Source: Auanema rhodensis (Eukaryota; Nematoda; Chromadorea; Rhabditida; Rhabditidae). From it: a DNA stretch of 64,000 bases. Numbering within the stretch: the first letter of the stretch is position 1; every line of letters starts with the position of its first letter. Below the pieces are notes generated by a model. The model ran no database searches. It was not told where the DNA came from and worked only from the letters and a program-made list of their open reading frames with translations. Position numbers and translations under genes: made by a program. This document shows, in pieces, positions 9,171 through 19,004 of this stretch. The stretch spans positions 26,427,638 to 26,491,637 of the forward strand of contig OZ059900.1 in NCBI GenBank assembly GCA_964057225.1. The letters run 5' to 3'.

Positions 9171-9623
9171 ATGCCGCACCTCCTTTTGGATGTCAACTCT
9201 ATTCAATGGACAACACTTTTAAATCAACAAATGGGTGGCGCCCCATTTAGCGGAATGATGTTTCAACGTGGAATGCAGAGGGGTCATGGTTTGGGTGGTA
9301 TTTTGGCAACTTTGGCATCATTTCTACCACGCATCATTCAATCACCTATAGCCCAAAATCTCATCAATGCCGGAAGAAACGCCTTATCCAGTGCTGTAAG
9401 CAATAGTCCAGTTGTAAATTCACCTCTTGGCGGACAGTTGCTGAAAACTGGTAATGAAATTGTCAATGGGGTGCTGAAAGGCGATAATATCAAGGAAACT
9501 CTTAAAACAGCCGGCCGGCAGGCTATACGAGATCTTACCGGTTTGGGTAAGCGGCGACAACGCAAAACCACAAAACCTCATAAGCGGTTGTGCATCACTC
9601 ATGAGAGGTCGTTTCACATTTAA
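9171..9623 (+). CDS. Glycine-rich, basic virion-type protein
   Basis: About 150 residues from the ATG at 9171. A Gly/Met/Arg-rich segment (FQRGMQRGHGLGGILATL) is followed by an amphipathic helix region and a strongly basic tail (GKRRQRKTTKPHKR). Small proteins of this kind lie just upstream of the major capsid gene in Polintons and resemble adenoviral minor core or cement proteins that are cut by the viral protease; that comparison is by layout and composition only. The stop at 9621-9623 directly abuts the capsid ATG at 9624. Confidence 0.65.
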   Translation: MPHLLLDVNSIQWTTLLNQQMGGAPFSGMMFQRGMQRGHGLGGILATLASFLPRIIQSPIAQNLINAGRNALSSAVSNSPVVNSPLGGQLLKTGNEIVNGVLKGDNIKETLKTAGRQAIRDLTGLGKRRQRKTTKPHKRLCITHERSFHI

Positions 9624-10958
9624 ATGGCTAAATTGATAGATTAAAAATCAGCACAAGCCCTTTTACCTAATATTAACTATGGTGATATACCAGCGTCGGC
9701 ATTAGGTGTTGAATCCACTCGTACTGTACAAGTCCCTTTGAAAAATACTTTTCTTCCTCAAGGACCATGGGAATTTGTTATAGCTCAAAATTCCAAATCA
9801 TTCCTCAATCTGAGAAGATGTTGGTTGAATGTAAAATTTAAAATTGTATTCACAAACGGTGATCCAGTACCAGACAACCTTGTTTTTGCACCATGTCAAC
9901 AATTTGCTGCTAGTTTAATACATTCGTATCATTTGAAAATTGGTGATGTTAGCGTGTATGACTCTACCGTGAATCATGCCTATAAAACATATATCGAGAA
10001 TATTTTAATGTATAGCAACGATGTTAAAGAGAGCAAACTTGCCATATCAGGCTATTATGCTGATAGATATATAGATAATGCATCCAGTGCTGGATTTAGA
10101 ACGCGTCAAGCGCTTGTAAAAAATGACATATTGTGTGAGATGACTGCTCCCGTCAGTATCGACCTATTTAATCAAGAGCGACTGTTTGTAAACTATTCAA
10201 AAATGGAGCTAACTGCATATCCAAACCGTGATAACTTTTCAATTGACACTCTAGGCTGGAATAATGAAAGCAAAGATGCTGCAATGAAGGAGGAGTTTCC
10301 AAACCTGAAAATAGATATCAACGATGTGCACTTGCTCATTCAAGAGTTTGATCTAAACGCTGGATTAGCTATGGCTATAGAAGATAAACTCGCAAAGGAT
10401 CGAATACACTACCCCATGACATCAGTGAAAATGCGCTCTTATTTCATAGAAGGAGGCCGCTTGGATTCACCTAATAATATATTATTCACGTCTCATACAC
10501 CAAAACGTGTTGTAGTAGGTCTTGTCGGCGCACACGCTTATAATGGTACTTTTAAACATTCGCCATTCAACTTTAAACCGTTTGATTTGAAAAATATATA
10601 CTTGACGCTCAACAATAGGGTAATACCTACCCGTCCTTATAATTTAGAATGGCGATCTTCCTATGCCACAGCATATATTGACATGCTGGAAGGTGTGGGA
10701 CTTGGTTGTACAGATTCATCCAATGGTATTACACCAGCAATATATAAAGCTGGTTTCACATTTTTTGTATTTGATATTTCTCTTACTGTGCATTCGTCAG
10801 AGTTATTTGATGTTATACGACACGGTAATGTAGCCTTGAAATTGGAATTTGGTCAACAAACGCCGCAAGAGGGCTTATATGCAATTGTTTATGCAGAGTA
10901 TGACTCTATTCTTTCAATTGACAACAATCGTGCTCCATATATTGATACCAGTTTGTAA
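9624..10958 (+). pseudogene. Major capsid protein (double jelly-roll), early stop
   Basis: The family start is the ATG at 9624, directly after the previous stop. An in-frame TAA follows at codon 7 (9642-9644), and the frame then stays open to 10958 (about 437 codons). Typical features include an N-terminal GDIPASALG segment, FLPQGPWEFVI, and many beta strands with long loops consistent with a double jelly-roll capsid protein that forms icosahedral shells. Apart from the stop, the frame is clean, so the lesion may be young. Without readthrough or restart no full capsid protein is made. Confidence 0.85.
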
Positions 10959-11096
10959 TGTATGTAATAAACTCTTTGAAACATTTGATGAGAAGAATAA
11001 AATTTATTAATACAACTATACATAAAAATCTATAAATACAACCATATACAAATATACACGCAATAATAAAATTTATAAATTCAAATATATTAAAAC

Positions 11097-11930
11097 TTAT
11101 TCACAATAACCGTAGGGTAAAGTACTATAACCTTGTAGATAACAAAGTTTATCCATTACGACTCTAGTACTTTTTGTCATATCCATTGTGGATATGGCAC
11201 CGAGTTGCCTCTTTAACAAGGTTGTATTGGTTTTTAAAACCAATTTCTCTCCATCCATAACGAGTCCGCGAACCAGTCGCTCCATACTTTCAAAGTTTAC
11301 CACTGATGCTGCCGAGTGGTCCAACGTCTGAAAATTATAAAATTTTTTGAAAAGTCAAAGCTCGTTCTTACCACTCCCTTTGCCTTTGTTACATATTTTA
11401 CATCACCAGCTGCATTTACAAGTTTATAACTATAAACGTTTGCTGCTGGTGACACAAACTTGGTCATTGACCAACCATCGGGTATTTCAGAGGTTAGTTT
11501 ACCTAACCATTCACCCTTCATATCCTCAATTGGATCTGGCTCATCCAGGCACCTTTGATAAATTAGTGAATCCGTGTCTAAATAATGTAAGTTTAAATTG
11601 AATACAAAGTATAAAATTACCAGTGTACACCAAATTCTTTCCAATTTTCTCCATTGCCTTATACAATAGTAGCCTTGCATGAGCGGTTGTATAGGCCGCA
11701 ATAGCTACATTTGTAAAAGGCGGTGGTGCCAAATGTGAATCCTCTGGTACTGTTGTGCAGTACGCAACATTATCCACATATTTGAACCCAGTGAGTTCCC
11801 TTGCAGGATCAGTAATGATCCTACCAATTTCTGGGTCCTCAACACCAATAATCTTGGTTTGGGCTTTATCAGGTCTTTGACCCATTTTACCCCAGACACT
11901 ATAAGCAAATTTGTAATGTATTGTTTTAAA
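11097..11930 (-). pseudogene. PolB DNA polymerase, C-terminal part with two introns
   Basis: Carboxy-terminal palm and thumb of a protein-primed family B polymerase that would replicate the element. The motif near WGKMGQR lies at about 11885. The catalytic Asp pair of motif C (DTDS) is created by splicing across a 43-bp intron (11578-11620), and a second 44-bp intron lies at 11328-11371. The residue of motif B that is normally Asn (K..NS.WG) is Tyr here. The sequence upstream of about 11930 is LINE, and the finger, exonuclease and TPR regions are missing from the window. The visible exons keep their frame. Confidence 0.85.
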
Positions 11931-12425
11931 AAGTTTACAAACCTATTTATTTATTGGTTTAATGTTCAATATTACAGGTTTAACGAAATGAGCAAATAGT
12001 TGTGTAGTAGGATGTATAAGAACCTTACAATAGGAACAGGAAAAATAGGAAACATTATAAAACATAGTTAGGGAGAGAATGATCTGAGAATGAGTTGCAG
12101 TGAGCAGTTTCTTTCAAATTTTTCCAGTGAGAACAGGGGGTTTTGTTCAGCGAATTGCTGACCTCCGGTTGGTAGTTGTTAGGTACGGAGGTACTCATGA
12201 TTTGAGCCGAGCCCGTTCTAACAATAGGAGGTAACTTGCATTCAATCCGTATGACTCATGTCTATAAGATTTGAAGCGAAGTAACAAGAAGTGTAGAAGG
12301 GTTGGAAAAAAAGAAATGAAACTGTTGCACTGAGTCATAATCAGAAAAACATTGAAAGGGAAAAAAACAAAAACGCGAAGAGTAATATGAAAAAAAAAAC
12401 AAAGAGATTATAACCAAGAATGAAC

Positions 12426-15270
12426 TTAACTACATAAAAATGTGGAAGGATCATGTTGTGAGCCTCGTAGGGCATTGTAGAGGTGTTTCTTGAAGCTTCC
12501 GATTTTTGTTTGTTGAATTAGGTTCTCAGGTAAGGAATTCCATGCCTTTATAGCTCTGTATTCGATGCCGTTTCTTGAAGTGTTTTTCCGAAGATTCGGA
12601 AAAACAACAGTCCATTGGTGTCTACGTAGAGAGTGAGAAAAAAGTTTAATTTCAAAAATTCTGAATTCTGCCTCAGCTTTAATATGGTTAAAATAAAATA
12701 AAAGATCGGTTACCAGCCTTCTGGTTGATAGATCTTCGGCTTGAAGAGTGGTAAGCTGATCGGCGTAGATAGAAAAAATTCCTGCCCTACAAAAAACTGC
12801 ACGCAAAAACTTTTTCTGTACGTTTTCTATACGAGCTTTGTTTTTGTTATCCTGTGGTGACCATACGACTGATGCGTACTCAAGAATAGGACGAACATAG
12901 CAACAAAAAAGTCTAAACATTAAGACCGGTGATCTAGAATGAAAACAACGTAGGATAATGCGGCATTTTTGAGCTGCCAAGTTGCTAACATAGTTGATGT
13001 GACTACCAAATGATAAGTTTTGGTCTGTTAAAACTCCGAGGTCTTTATAGCTTGATGCTAGAGACAAAGGGAACTCACCGAAAGAAAACGTTTTTTCAAT
13101 GTTTTGAGATGAGCTATCATCAGAAAACACCATTATTTTAGTTTTGCTTGTGTTGACTCTCATTCCGTTGTTGTTACACCAATCATTAAAAGAATTGAGT
13201 GCATTTTGAAGACTTACCCGGTTAGTGCTGTACAGCTTGAGATCGTCAGCAAATAAAGTGGAATGAACGTCATCAGGGAGAAAAGATGTGATGTCGTTGA
13301 TGTAAAAAAGAAAAAGAAGAGGGCCTAAAACAGTACCTTGGGGAACGCCACACAATAAATTGGTAGAGTTGGAGAGAGAATTATTGACCAAAACTGAGTA
13401 AGATCTGTTTGTGATGAAATTTTTGAGAAATGATAGAAGAGAGCCACGCACACCAATGGAGTGAAGTTTGTGGATGAGTATAGAGTGATTGATGAGGTCA
13501 AATGCTTTTGAGAAATCTATGAATGCAACAAAAACTGGTAAGTTTTTATCAATAGATGATCTCCAAGCAATATGACTGCTGATAATGGCTGAAACCGTAT
13601 TACGCTTAGGAAGAAAAGCGTGTTGGTTAGAAGATATTGAACCGGTTGAAATGCCAAAGTTGAGAAGGGGAGAGCTTATAAGACGCTCAAAAACCTTGGA
13701 GAGACTAGGAGTAAGAGATATAGGACGATAATTAGAAGGAGTAGAACGATTGCCGGATTTGAAGATTGGTCGAATCCAAGCTTTTTTCCAAGCAGGAGGA
13801 CAGGATGAGGAAACGAGAAGATTGTGAAAAATGAAAGCCAGTGGGAGAGTGAGAGAGAAAGCGCATTGTTTGAGAAAGTAGTAAGGAATTCCGTCCGGAG
13901 AAGTTGAAACTCTAAGAGGAAGATGAGAAAGAACCTTGTAGACTTTGTCCGGAGAAATATCTATGAAGTCTATGGTAGAAGAAAAAGCAGGGGAAGGATT
14001 TATTTTTTTGAAAGAAGATCCTGGTTTGACAAAAAAAGTATCTGCGAAAACAGATGCTTTATCGCTGTCGGATGAGTACGTGTTGTTTTTACATTTAATG
14101 GTGGGGATATCTGAAGTGCATGCTCCAAGACGAGCTCTGCAAAATTGATAGAAAATTCTAGGGTTGTTGAGAGCTGCGGTTTTCTCTTCTTCAGAAGCAG
14201 ATTTAAGTTTCAGAAGTCTATCAAGCTTGATAGTCAGTTTTTTGCGATGAAGTTCGTCTCGGGGGCAGATAGATGAACTAAGTCTGCTGATAAAACTAGA
14301 AAGACTAGCAATTTCTTTATCGATTTTGTTCTTTCGTTTTGGCTGCTTATAGGGAACAAACCTGTTAATGACAGAGTGAATAATTTTGATAAATTTTGTG
14401 TAGGAGTCTAGAGGAGTAAGAACGGAAAGTTCCGTAGCAAAGTCGATGCTGGCAAGGTGGTGGTTAATTATGTTGTAATCCGCCCGAAGAAAATTGAGTT
14501 GAGCAAAATTTGGTAAAGAAGAATTGATAGGTGAAACAACGGGAGGAAGAGACAAATCCGATCTGACAGAGTTGCTGAGTATAGAAAAAATGACAGAGTA
14601 GTGGTCGGAGTTACCTAAAGGGGAGAAACGGACTATGTTACTGACCATAGTAGAATTATTTGTGATGATGTAGTCGAGAATATATTTTCCCCGGGTAGGA
14701 AAATTTACCAGCTGATCCGAACAGCTATCTTTCAAAAATTGAAAAATAGATCCACTGGTGGGAGACGGGCGGGAAGATTCAGAAAGATCCCAGTTGATGT
14801 AGGGAAAATTTAAATCACCTGTGATGAGAAATGAACGGTTTTTTATATGGCCAGTAAGATCTGAAAGATAATGAGAAAAGTCGGAATGAAGAGAAGAGGG
14901 AGAGCGGTAACAAACCGAAAAAACTGTGTTGATAGAAGAGATGAGTATGTTGATGAATTGGACGGAAGAAGATTGAGAAGAACAAGAAAGTAAGGTAGAG
15001 TTAATTGATTTTTTGATGAAGATAAGAGTGCCGCCGCCACGGGCTGTACACTTGTCGGCTCTGAATAGATTGTAATAGTTACCGAGCGGAATATGATTAG
15101 AGTTGAAATTGGGAAAAAGCCAGGATTCTGATATCGCAATGATATCAGGAGATGAAATATTATGGATAGTAGTAAGAAAATGAAATTTGTTGAGAATAGA
15201 GCGTGCATTATAACAATGAACAGAAAAATTAACAGGGACACAGGAACTGGACGTAGTTGACGGTTGTGAA
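12426..15270 (-). CDS. LINE ORF2: AP endonuclease and reverse transcriptase
   Basis: Stop-free frame of about 945 codons. The N-terminal apurinic-type endonuclease shows CYNARSILNK, ISESWL, GGGTLIF, GDLNFPYINW and a GNSDH near its end. The reverse transcriptase shows YRPISLTPSLSKVFERLI, FIDFSKAFD, GVPQGTVLGPLLFLFYIND and the catalytic FADDLKLYS. The C-terminus has the CR1/L2-like RAIKAWNSLPE motif. It nicks target DNA and reverse-transcribes its RNA there. No ATG lies close to the 5' end; the frame overlaps the end of ORF1, so initiation may depend on ORF1 translation. No disabling mutation was seen, so this copy may be young. Confidence 0.88.
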
Positions 15271-15273
15271 GCC

Positions 15274-16191
15274 TTAACGAAATAACCTGTTCGTATCAGA
15301 CTCAGGTTGAGATGTTATATTAGAACCGCTTTTAGATCTGGTATGGTACTCGGAATTGGTTTTAGTACAGCGTGGGGGATTTTTCCTCTTTCTGGGGCTC
15401 ATTGAAAATCTCTCAACCGTAGAAAGAGGTTTGGATCTACCTGCTGAACGGCTATTTCTACCAGATTTAGAAGGCGGACTGGATATTACAACAGTGTCGG
15501 ACACAGACGGACAAGGAACGATAGGGTCATTTTGGACCACAGGACAGAGACTGGAGACATTTTGAGAAGCATTAATGTTTGAGAGAACATGAATAGAGGG
15601 TGAAGTTGATTTACGAAGAACCTTGATAAGTTTAAGGTCGCGTACAAGGTAAATTGATTCATCATTGTCCAGATTTTTATTTTTAGCTTCCTCACGTAGT
15701 TTTTTTTCTATTTCTACCTCGAAAGGAAGATAGTCGCGGCGAATAAAAGTTTTTGACAAACAAGCAAAGCATTTCGCTTTGTTGGACTTAATGATATCAA
15801 TAATTTTGTCACGTAAATCAACTGTTGAACATGAAATTACAAGAGGACCAAGAGATTTAGATTTTAGAGTTGAACGGGTTATAGTAATTTGGTTGCTGTT
15901 AATGAGAGAAGTCAAAGTAGAGTCGTTAGATTTTTCAACGACAAGTTTTAGGAGAGAAGTGGGGTCCGAGGGTAGTTCGGATGAGTCGTGGGGAACACGA
16001 AACCACACCGCTCTATTCAAACGATAGGAAAACTTTGACTCCTCAGATCTAACTTTTTGAACCTGACACAGAACAGTAGAAGAGGATGATTGAGAGGTAG
16101 AAGTAACAATAGATTTTGATACATTGAGAAATTTCTTTTCTAAACCCTCAATACGTAACTTGAAATCGTCTTCGAGATTTTTAATACGCAT
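15274..16191 (-). CDS. LINE ORF1 nucleic-acid-binding protein
   Basis: About 305 residues from the Met at 16191. A coiled-coil-like N-terminus (KNLEDDFKLRIEGLEKKF) is followed by a middle region and by RRDYLPFEVEIEKKLREEA with a following YLVRDLKLIKV, resembling the RNA-binding C-terminal domain of L1-type ORF1p. The tail is basic (MSPRKRKNPPR). No CCHC knuckle was seen. The frame is also open upstream through the 18-bp repeats, which would add IPRRDL repeats, and into PolB-derived sequence, which is accidental. Confidence 0.65.
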   Translation of the reverse strand: MRIKNLEDDFKLRIEGLEKKFLNVSKSIVTSTSQSSSSTVLCQVQKVRSEESKFSYRLNRAVWFRVPHDSSELPSDPTSLLKLVVEKSNDSTLTSLINSNQITITRSTLKSKSLGPLVISCSTVDLRDKIIDIIKSNKAKCFACLSKTFIRRDYLPFEVEIEKKLREEAKNKNLDNDESIYLVRDLKLIKVLRKSTSPSIHVLSNINASQNVSSLCPVVQNDPIVPCPSVSDTVVISSPPSKSGRNSRSAGRSKPLSTVERFSMSPRKRKNPPRCTKTNSEYHTRSKSGSNITSQPESDTNRLFR

Positions 16192-16194
16192 TTC

Positions 16195-16298
16195 ACGGCG
16201 CGGAATGAGGTCACGGCGCGGAATGAGGTCACGGCGCGGAATGAGGTCACGGCGCGGAATGAGGTCACGGCGCGGAATGAGGTCACGGCGCGGAATGA
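16195..16298. repeat. 18-bp tandem repeat at the LINE 5' end
   Basis: Nearly six copies of GGTCACGGCGCGGAATGA. GC-rich against an AT-rich background and multiple of three, so it stays open as an IPRRDL hexapeptide repeat in the ORF1 frame. It may be the LINE's monomeric 5' promoter repeats. The outer edge marks the junction with PolB. Confidence 0.85.
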
Positions 16299-17779
16299 TC
16301 TTCTGCTGCCTCTTCATCGGCTTTCCACATTCCCACAACTGTTGCTCTAGCCAGGCAATGAGTGTCAGTGTTTTCAATTGTGCCAGGTATTTTGAGTTCG
16401 GCATCAAAATAGAAACCAACTCTACCTTCACCAGGCATCAGGCTTGGCTGCACCGGTCTTTCATCAAACACATACATTTCAATATTCATTGCCTAGCTAA
16501 TTACAGCCTCTCGCTTTGATTGCTGTACCTTGCTGATGGCATTCATGATGGCAACGCCATCCAAATGCTCCCTTCTACGGAAATCCATAAATATGGATCC
16601 CTTTTCAAAGGATGGGTGCTCTATTGATAAACAAAATAGCGCTTTTTGTTTATCTGGCACACCACTTTCAGCAAGGCACCGATCAAGAAACTCATTAAAT
16701 AGCCGCGGCATGACAACATGCATTGGCTCATTAATGGCTTCCAAATGTGGGAACGTGAGCGATCTAACGACCACGTTGGTGAACCGACCAGTTCGTTTTA
16801 TGCGTCGGTGTGACCACTATAATACACACTTTTTATAATGGTTATACGCTTTTAATTTAAATATAAATAATTTTTGTTTATAACTTTTAATAAATTTACT
16901 TTTCTTTAAATTATTTTTATATGCTTTTATTAAAAATAAATGGCATTTGATTTTTAAATATAAAGTTTTTTCTTTTATAAACATTTGTTAATGTTTAAAA
17001 ATAAATGAAAAGGTCAAGATGGTGTTTTATTATTTTACTAGTTCAAAATGTTTGAAATATTTATAATTTGTAAGAATTTAAAATTGGTTGAAAGAAAGAT
17101 ATAGTATATAGTGAGATGAAATGTAAAGATTTTAAAATGAATGCTGTTCAAAAGAATGAATATATAAGTTTCAAAATACTTGCAATTTGTTTGATAAAAG
17201 ATATAGATTGAGATGAAATGTAAAGATGTGAGAGAGAGAATTTTATGAATGCAATTGAAAAAGAGAAATAAATTTCAAAATGTTTTCAAAATATGCAATT
17301 GGAGCAAGAGAAAAGTTCATGTTTCAAAAGATATATTATGAAATAATATGTAAATGAAAGATCGCACCTCTATTTTACAGACATCGTTGAATGTCGCTCC
17401 ATATCCGACTTGCCCTCCACTGGTTGATGGGGTAGTAGGATCCCATTCGCTTAAAAAGAAAAAACTAAATGTTATAATTTTAAAATCGCTTACTCATCAC
17501 TGTCATCCAAGGTTATTACTTCAATAACCCTTGATGATGAGGGCCCACTGTTAAAAGTGGGTGATGTGGGCTCACAGAGCTCGATCCCACCAGCCTCGGT
17601 AAACTTTATACGTTTACTAAAAAACAAAATATATATAAAGATTCAAAATTGTGTTAAATTACCTGAGCTGATTAATCTCTTCATAATCAAATCCTAGCTC
17701 TTCACATAAACGTTTATAACTAAAAAAAGAAAAAGTTTACAAACAAATAATCAAAAAGACACAACCTATTAGCAGCCAT
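16299..17779 (-). pseudogene. PolB DNA polymerase, N-terminal exons
   Basis: N-terminal part of the Maverick polymerase in five exons: 17766-17779 (ATG), 17663-17719, 17494-17616, 17368-17449 and 16816 to the LINE junction. Introns are 45-47 bp except the last, which is 551 bp (16817-17367) and holds imperfect repeats with GAGATGAAATGTAAAGAT. Phases agree across all junctions. The last exon has HLEAINEPMHVVMPRLFNEF, as in the N-terminal region of Polinton PolB, then an in-frame TAG at 16493-16495, then resumes (NIEMYVFDERPV) until the LINE. Early exons encode an acidic Ser/Pro-rich leader. Non-functional. Confidence 0.75.
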
Positions 17780-17986
17780 TGTACCTTGATATAATGAATA
17801 CATCAGTCTACACATTGCTGTTGGCATTGTAATTTGTTATGTAACATGGATTTGGGTACAGCTGTCAAAACTAGCAGTTGCGATAAACTTTAAAATAAAT
17901 AAGCATATTGAATACATCTGTTTTTATTGTCCCCGTCGGATTAATTTTTGTTATTAGTTCTTATTAAATTAACTTTATGCGTTTCA
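17780..17986. promoter_or_regulatory. Upstream region of the PolB gene
   Basis: About 200 bp between the PolB start and the right TIR. No consensus element stands out; it is assigned as promoter only from its position. Confidence 0.3.
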
Positions 17987-18690
17987 TTGAGGTCAGCGCA
18001 ACTGTTTGTTAATCCCGTCGTATTTACCTTCAATGTGTGTTCTATTTAGTTATTGTATTGTTATATTAGTAAAATAAAGTTTAAAACTAATCTTTTATTA
18101 TAATTTGAAACCTTTACTTGTTACAATAAATATAATTAATAACAATTTGTAATTTCAAAAATTAATAATTTAATGTCGTTCTTATCGAATTAACCTTCGA
18201 TATGGGTTCCATTAAATTTTGGTATTTCATATCGTTCTTATCGAATTAACCTTCGATATGTGTTCCATTAAATTTTGTATTTCATATCGTTCTTATCGAA
18301 TTAACCTTCGATATGTGTTCCATTAAATTTTGTATTTCATATCGTTCTTATCGAATTAACCTTCGATATGTGTTCCATTGAATTACCCATAACAAGTACG
18401 GTGAACAAAACGATATACAAAACGATAAAAATTTTATTGATCTTCAAAAATACAAATAAAATAGTACAAACACAATACAATAAAAAATAAACAAAATAAG
18501 TAAACAAACATTATTAATAAATATAATAAAGAAATAGAGAAATAAATAAAATTTAAAAACAAATTTATATATTTAAAATTTAAATATAATTTATATATAA
18601 AATTTAAAGTTTAAATATAATTTATATATATAAAATTTAAATATAATTTAAATATTTAAAGTTTAAATATAATATATATATATATATGAA
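17987..18690 (-). repeat. Right terminal inverted repeat of the Maverick
   Basis: Reverse complement of the left terminus. It has four copies of the 55-56 bp subrepeat (starts near 18179, 18237, 18292 and 18347) where the left arm has three, so the arms have diverged in repeat number. The outer limit is approximate because it ends in low-complexity TTTAAATATAA sequence. Confidence 0.8.
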
Positions 18691-18856
18691 ATTTAAATAT
18701 AATTTAAATATTTAAAATTAAGATTTTTATTTTTACTTAATATATTTAAAAATAATTAAAAATATATACATACATTTGAAAAAGCATATTTAAATTTGAT
18801 TTTAAAAAAAAAACATGCTTTAAATCATGACTTTTATATTTAAAAAAGGAAAATCC

Positions 18857-18990
18857 ATGAACCATGATCCCAAAATATGATTTTAACAGCTGACGCTCAA
18901 AAATATATTTTTGACAGCTGACGCGCCCCAAAAGTATGTTTTTAGCAGCTGACGCCCCCAAAAGTATGTTTTTGACAGCTGTTTGGGGGC
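18857..18990. repeat. Minisatellite of about 30 bp, four copies
   Basis: Units start with CAGCTGACGC at 18887, 18915, 18946 and 18976 (last one degenerate) and contain CCCCAAAAGTATGTTTTT. It lies outside the Maverick, between the right TIR and the 173-bp satellite. The rest of 18691-19004 is AT-rich and has no gene. Confidence 0.75.
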
Positions 18991-19004
18991 GTGGTTAGTA
19001 AATT

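Larger units (their letters stand above)
11945..16298 (-). mobile_element. Non-LTR retrotransposon inserted in PolB
   Basis: A LINE of about 4.35 kb with ORF1 and ORF2 on the minus strand, a 5' tandem repeat of an 18-bp unit, and a 3' UTR of about 480 bp (11945-12425) with no gene. It splits the Maverick polymerase. PolB sequence at its two ends is not contiguous (N-terminal fifth on one side, C-terminal quarter on the other), so insertion went with, or followed, a deletion of about 2 kb of PolB. The RT type resembles the CR1/L2/Jockey group. The 3' junction is approximate; an AATAAATAAATA-like run is at about 11950. Confidence 0.85.
1148..18690. mobile_element. Degenerate Maverick/Polinton DNA transposon
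   Basis: About 17.5 kb bounded by long inverted terminal repeats. The content is the conserved Polinton set: DDE integrase with C-terminal chromodomain, A32/FtsK-type packaging ATPase, minor and major capsid proteins, adenain-like cysteine protease and protein-primed PolB. Gene order and mixed strands match the family. Introns of 40-50 bp in PolB and the accessory gene show that it is adapted to a small-intron eukaryotic host. It cannot be active: two capsid genes, the gene upstream of the integrase and PolB carry stops or frameshifts, and the PolB middle is replaced by a LINE. A target-site duplication could not be identified, because the left outer end abuts a fragment of the element's own tandem repeat and the right outer end fades into AT-rich sequence. 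Confidence 0.9.

Noticed and set aside
14843-15241. Hydrophobic 132-codon frame in the LINE
   Set aside because: Another frame here encodes the ORF2 endonuclease motifs, so this one is a shadow.
1148-18690. Herpesvirus-like fusogen gene described in some nematode Mavericks
   Set aside because: No open frame of suitable length with signal peptide and transmembrane segment exists between the TIRs of this copy.
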